A stretch of 64,000 bases of DNA. Origin: Elysia chlorotica (lineage: Eukaryota; Mollusca; Gastropoda; Plakobranchidae). The notes under the pieces are model-generated. The model was not told the DNA's origin and searched no databases. It saw only the letters and a list, made by a program, of their open reading frames with translations. The stretch lies in the NCBI GenBank assembly GCA_003991915.1, contig RQTK01000498.1, forward strand, positions 248,573 to 312,572, written 5' to 3'. Shown here piece by piece: positions 61,600-64,000 of the stretch; the stretch's first letter is position 1, and each line of letters begins with the position of its first letter. The translations under genes and the position numbers were made by a program.

Positions 61600-61817
61600 T
61601 GTGCGATTAAATAGATATGTCTAATTTTCTGTTCTAATTTTGCTGTTCTAATTGTCTAATTGTCTGTCTCTCTAATTTCTGTCTAATTGTCTTGTCTAAT
61701 TGTCTGTCTCTCTAATCTTCTAATTGTCTAATTGTCTGCCTGTCTAATTGTCTGTTTGTCTAATTCCTTACCGGTCTAATTGTCTAATGTTGCACTTGTC
61801 TACTTGTCTGCTTGCAG
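61600..61817 (+). repeat. TCTAATTG tandem repeat ending in a splice acceptor
   Basis: Irregular array of TGTCTAATTGTC, with CTAAT recurring more than a dozen times, ending TTGTCTGCTTGCAG. CTAAT fits the branch-point consensus and the array is pyrimidine-rich. Confidence 0.85.
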
Positions 61818-62824
61818 CATCGACAGCCTGACAACCTGGCCATGATGCTCCTCATCCTCCTCCCGATCGCCACAGCGGCCGCCATTTTTGGAAGCGTCAG
61901 CTCAAGCTACGTAAACCAATGGGATCTCCCTGTCCACTTCCAGTGTCCGGCTGGTCAGTTTCTGTCTGCAGTGTCCAGCATCCACAACAACCACAGAGAG
62001 GATCGGCTCTGGAACTTCGCCTGCAGACCTGTGTGTCACGGCTGCCACTTAAGCAGCTGCAAGTGGACGGGCTACGTCAACTACTGGGACGAGCCAATCA
62101 GCTTCTTGTGTCCGGCTAACTACTTCATCACAGGCGTGGAGAGCGTCCACGACAACCACTTTGAAGATCGACGCTACAAGTTCAAGTGCTGCACCGTCCA
62201 CGCGAGCCTAGATTCTGGCTTGGCCAGCTATCTAGGTCAAATTGTGCCCAGCGGTTATGCGATAAGCTAACTTTTCAAATATTTAAAAAACTACGCTAAT
62301 TTCATATATCATTTTTATTGTGACCCTATTTTATTACTATCTGAGACTAAATATACTACTTGGATCTATACTTATGAAGGCATTCTGGAGAAAAGTGTGT
62401 TTAAAATTTTGAATCGAGAGCCGGAAAACAATGGCGGTCGTCCAACACAGACTATCACAGATCAAGTTTTGCCTCCCCCTAGCAAAACACAGAAACCTTC
62501 GTACGACGCGGAAGCTGTTAACCGTCGTACGACAGCCGGTCTATCTTCAGAAACGATTAACCACTGAAAATTGGATCTCCGCATATTGCCTGTGTATGGC
62601 CAGGATGCATGTATGAGTTGGTATATCTTCAGCTTAAGACGTGCTCATGCTCCATAACGCCGTACGTCAACGACTGGGACCTCCCCCTGCACTACTACGT
62701 CCCCCATGGCCAGGTCTTGGTTGGATGGGCCAGTTGGCATGACAACCACAGAGAGGATCGACGCCACAAGTTCATTACCTGCTCCTTGGATCGGGCAAAA
62801 CCATTCGGTTTCCTCTTTAATTAG
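61818..62824 (+). CDS. Secreted dermatopontin-family protein (gene span)
   Basis: Predicted CDS 61842-62195 plus 62633-62824: 182 codons including stop. ATGATG at 61842 starts a signal peptide (MMLLILLPIATAAA). Then come three repeats of the family: YVNQWDLPVHFQCP...HREDRLWNF, YVNYWDEPISFLCP...HFEDRRYKF and YVNDWDLPLHYYVP...HREDRRHKF. Dermatopontins are small extracellular-matrix proteins; in molluscs they occur in shell matrix and in lectin-like haemolymph proteins. The donor after FKCCT (GTCCAC, 62196) is weak but keeps the spacing between repeats; without splicing the first exon would stop at 62270 with only two repeats. A 5' UTR exon upstream is expected from the CTTGCAG acceptor at 61816-61817. 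Confidence 0.9.
61842..62195 (+). CDS. Dermatopontin exon with signal peptide and repeats 1-2
   Basis: 118 codons. Cysteines at the usual places (QCPAGQF, ACRPVCHGC, SSCKW, LCPAN, FKCC). If unspliced the ORF continues HASLDSGLASYLGQIVPSGY AIS to a stop at 62268-62270. Confidence 0.88.
62633..62824 (+). CDS. Dermatopontin exon with repeat 3
   Basis: Acceptor TATCTTCAG, then LKTCSCSITPYVNDWDLPLH, YYVPHGQVLVGWASWHDNHR, EDRRHKFITCSL and the stop at 62822-62824. Confidence 0.88.
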   Translation, partial: LKTCSCSITPYVNDWDLPLHYYVPHGQVLVGWASWHDNHREDRRHKFITCSLDRAKPFGFLFN

Positions 62825-62876
62825 ATATCGCTTGTTTTGAGCGTTATGATTCACTTGCATTGATTTGTTTTTATTG

Positions 62877-62885
62877 TGGTGTGTG

Positions 62886-62916
<31 letters not shown>

Positions 62917-62935
62917 AAGTGTGTGTGTTGCTGTT
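62877..62935. repeat. (GT)n microsatellite
   Basis: About 25 GT units with interruptions, in the dermatopontin 3' UTR or just beyond. Confidence 0.95.
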
Positions 62936-62939
62936 GTGA

Positions 62940-63775
62940 TTATATGTGTGTAATAAGTGTCAGTCTTCAAATCATCTCATTTTTATTTTTTATTTACAAC
63001 AACAAAGAAAGCTATAGCGATTATTGCTATCCGGTTTGACTTATAGGTTATTTTACATACAGTGCCCTATAGTTCCACTACCCGCATTAATTTTACATTT
63101 CTGCCCTTCATATTATTTATGTTTCATTCAACAGCTCTCAAAAATAGAAATCACACAAACACATATCTTTCTAGAATACTGTCAGTAGAGCCTATTATTA
63201 ATGTCATACTCCACAAAAAAATGCAAAAAAAAAAATTGCTCCGTGTCACAATTATAGATCTGAAGAGACAACGGTTTGCAAAGAAAAGCGATTTTACGTA
63301 CACGATTTTTAAAAATTGAAATTAAAATTATCAAAAAAAAAAGTATTTTCCTTCATTAACTCAAAATGTCCAAATTCTCAAAGTGGATATTTAGTTTTGG
63401 CGCTATCGCAAAAGATTGAACATTTTTCATCATAATTATTAATGTTCAAACTTTCGCATTTTCTTGGGCTTTGGGGGCGAGTTTACATCCCCGTCTACAT
63501 TTCTCCTCATAAACCAAGCTAATATTGATTATAAAAGAAAGTTCAACATACATGTGTGTGCATTAAAAAAAAAGAAATGGCAGCAAGTACAAGACGACAT
63601 GGGATGCTGATATTAAACTCATTATCATTCACCATCTCTCATGGAAGAAGTAATACTGGGGGTATATTAAATTTAAAGAGTAAAATACGATGTGGTGGAA
63701 TGTCCCAGATAATGCACGCCCACATAGCATTTATATATCAATGCCAAAAGACGGGTACCGCTGATTTTTTTTTAA
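62940..63775. other. No gene seen
   Basis: AT-rich; short open frames lack codon structure or splice sites. Confidence 0.5.
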
Positions 63776-63779
63776 TCAA

Positions 63780-63905
<126 letters not shown>

Positions 63906-64000
63906 AATATGATGATCATGATGAATTTTCGACTCGACATAATCAAATGAAAAAAATGGAGAGTGCCGGCATAAATTTTAAAAACTGAAATAAAAGTTAT

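Overview
The window is animal nuclear DNA. It is AT-rich and dominated by introns, with split genes whose exons carry GT-AG borders and consistent phases. It also has dense microsatellites, several minisatellites and about 25 copies of one tRNA-headed SINE superfamily. Gene content (SETD6, a heparan sulfate 3-O-sulfotransferase, a retinol-dehydrogenase-like SDR, a three-repeat dermatopontin, an ankyrin protein) and the style of the repeats suggest a mollusc, probably a gastropod. That assignment is inference, not a measurement. Two runs of N (29879-29966 and 51535-51777) show a draft assembly, and both sit in simple repeats.

Layout. 190-1177 (+): two exons of an unrecognised conserved-looking protein, with the second exon flanked on both sides by tandem copies of its own splice junctions. 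3767-13543 (-): complete SETD6 lysine methyltransferase, 11 exons, 492 codons, all phases closing. 17765-19029 (-): ankyrin-repeat protein in one large exon; its upstream intron holds a 34-bp minisatellite of about 70 units (19430-22035). 27046-34392 (+): SDR9C/RDH-like gene with clear N-terminal and C-terminal exons, but the exon carrying the catalytic Tyr-x-x-x-Lys is not found and exon 4 is duplicated, broken and cut by a SINE. 36468-43059 (-): heparan sulfate 3-O-sulfotransferase with two alternative first coding exons, one of them a recombinational chimera. 44214-44680 (+): nested LINE fossils. 48152-55601 (+): eight phase-consistent exons of an unrecognised membrane protein. 61818-62824 (+): secreted dermatopontin-family protein with three repeats.

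No operon logic applies; these are independent transcription units on both strands. The strongest unifying observation is structural. In at least eight places a tandem repeat or duplication starts or ends on, or spans, a splice donor or acceptor, so that authentic splice sites sit beside arrays of near-copies (345-1980, 4951-5350, 19430-22046, 26430-27030, 28195-28600, 33950-34171, 41165-43060, 53217-53541; also 31064-31911, 53654-54050 and 61600-61817). This pattern is the main candidate for something not previously described. It needs RNA evidence to show whether the copies act as decoy splice sites.
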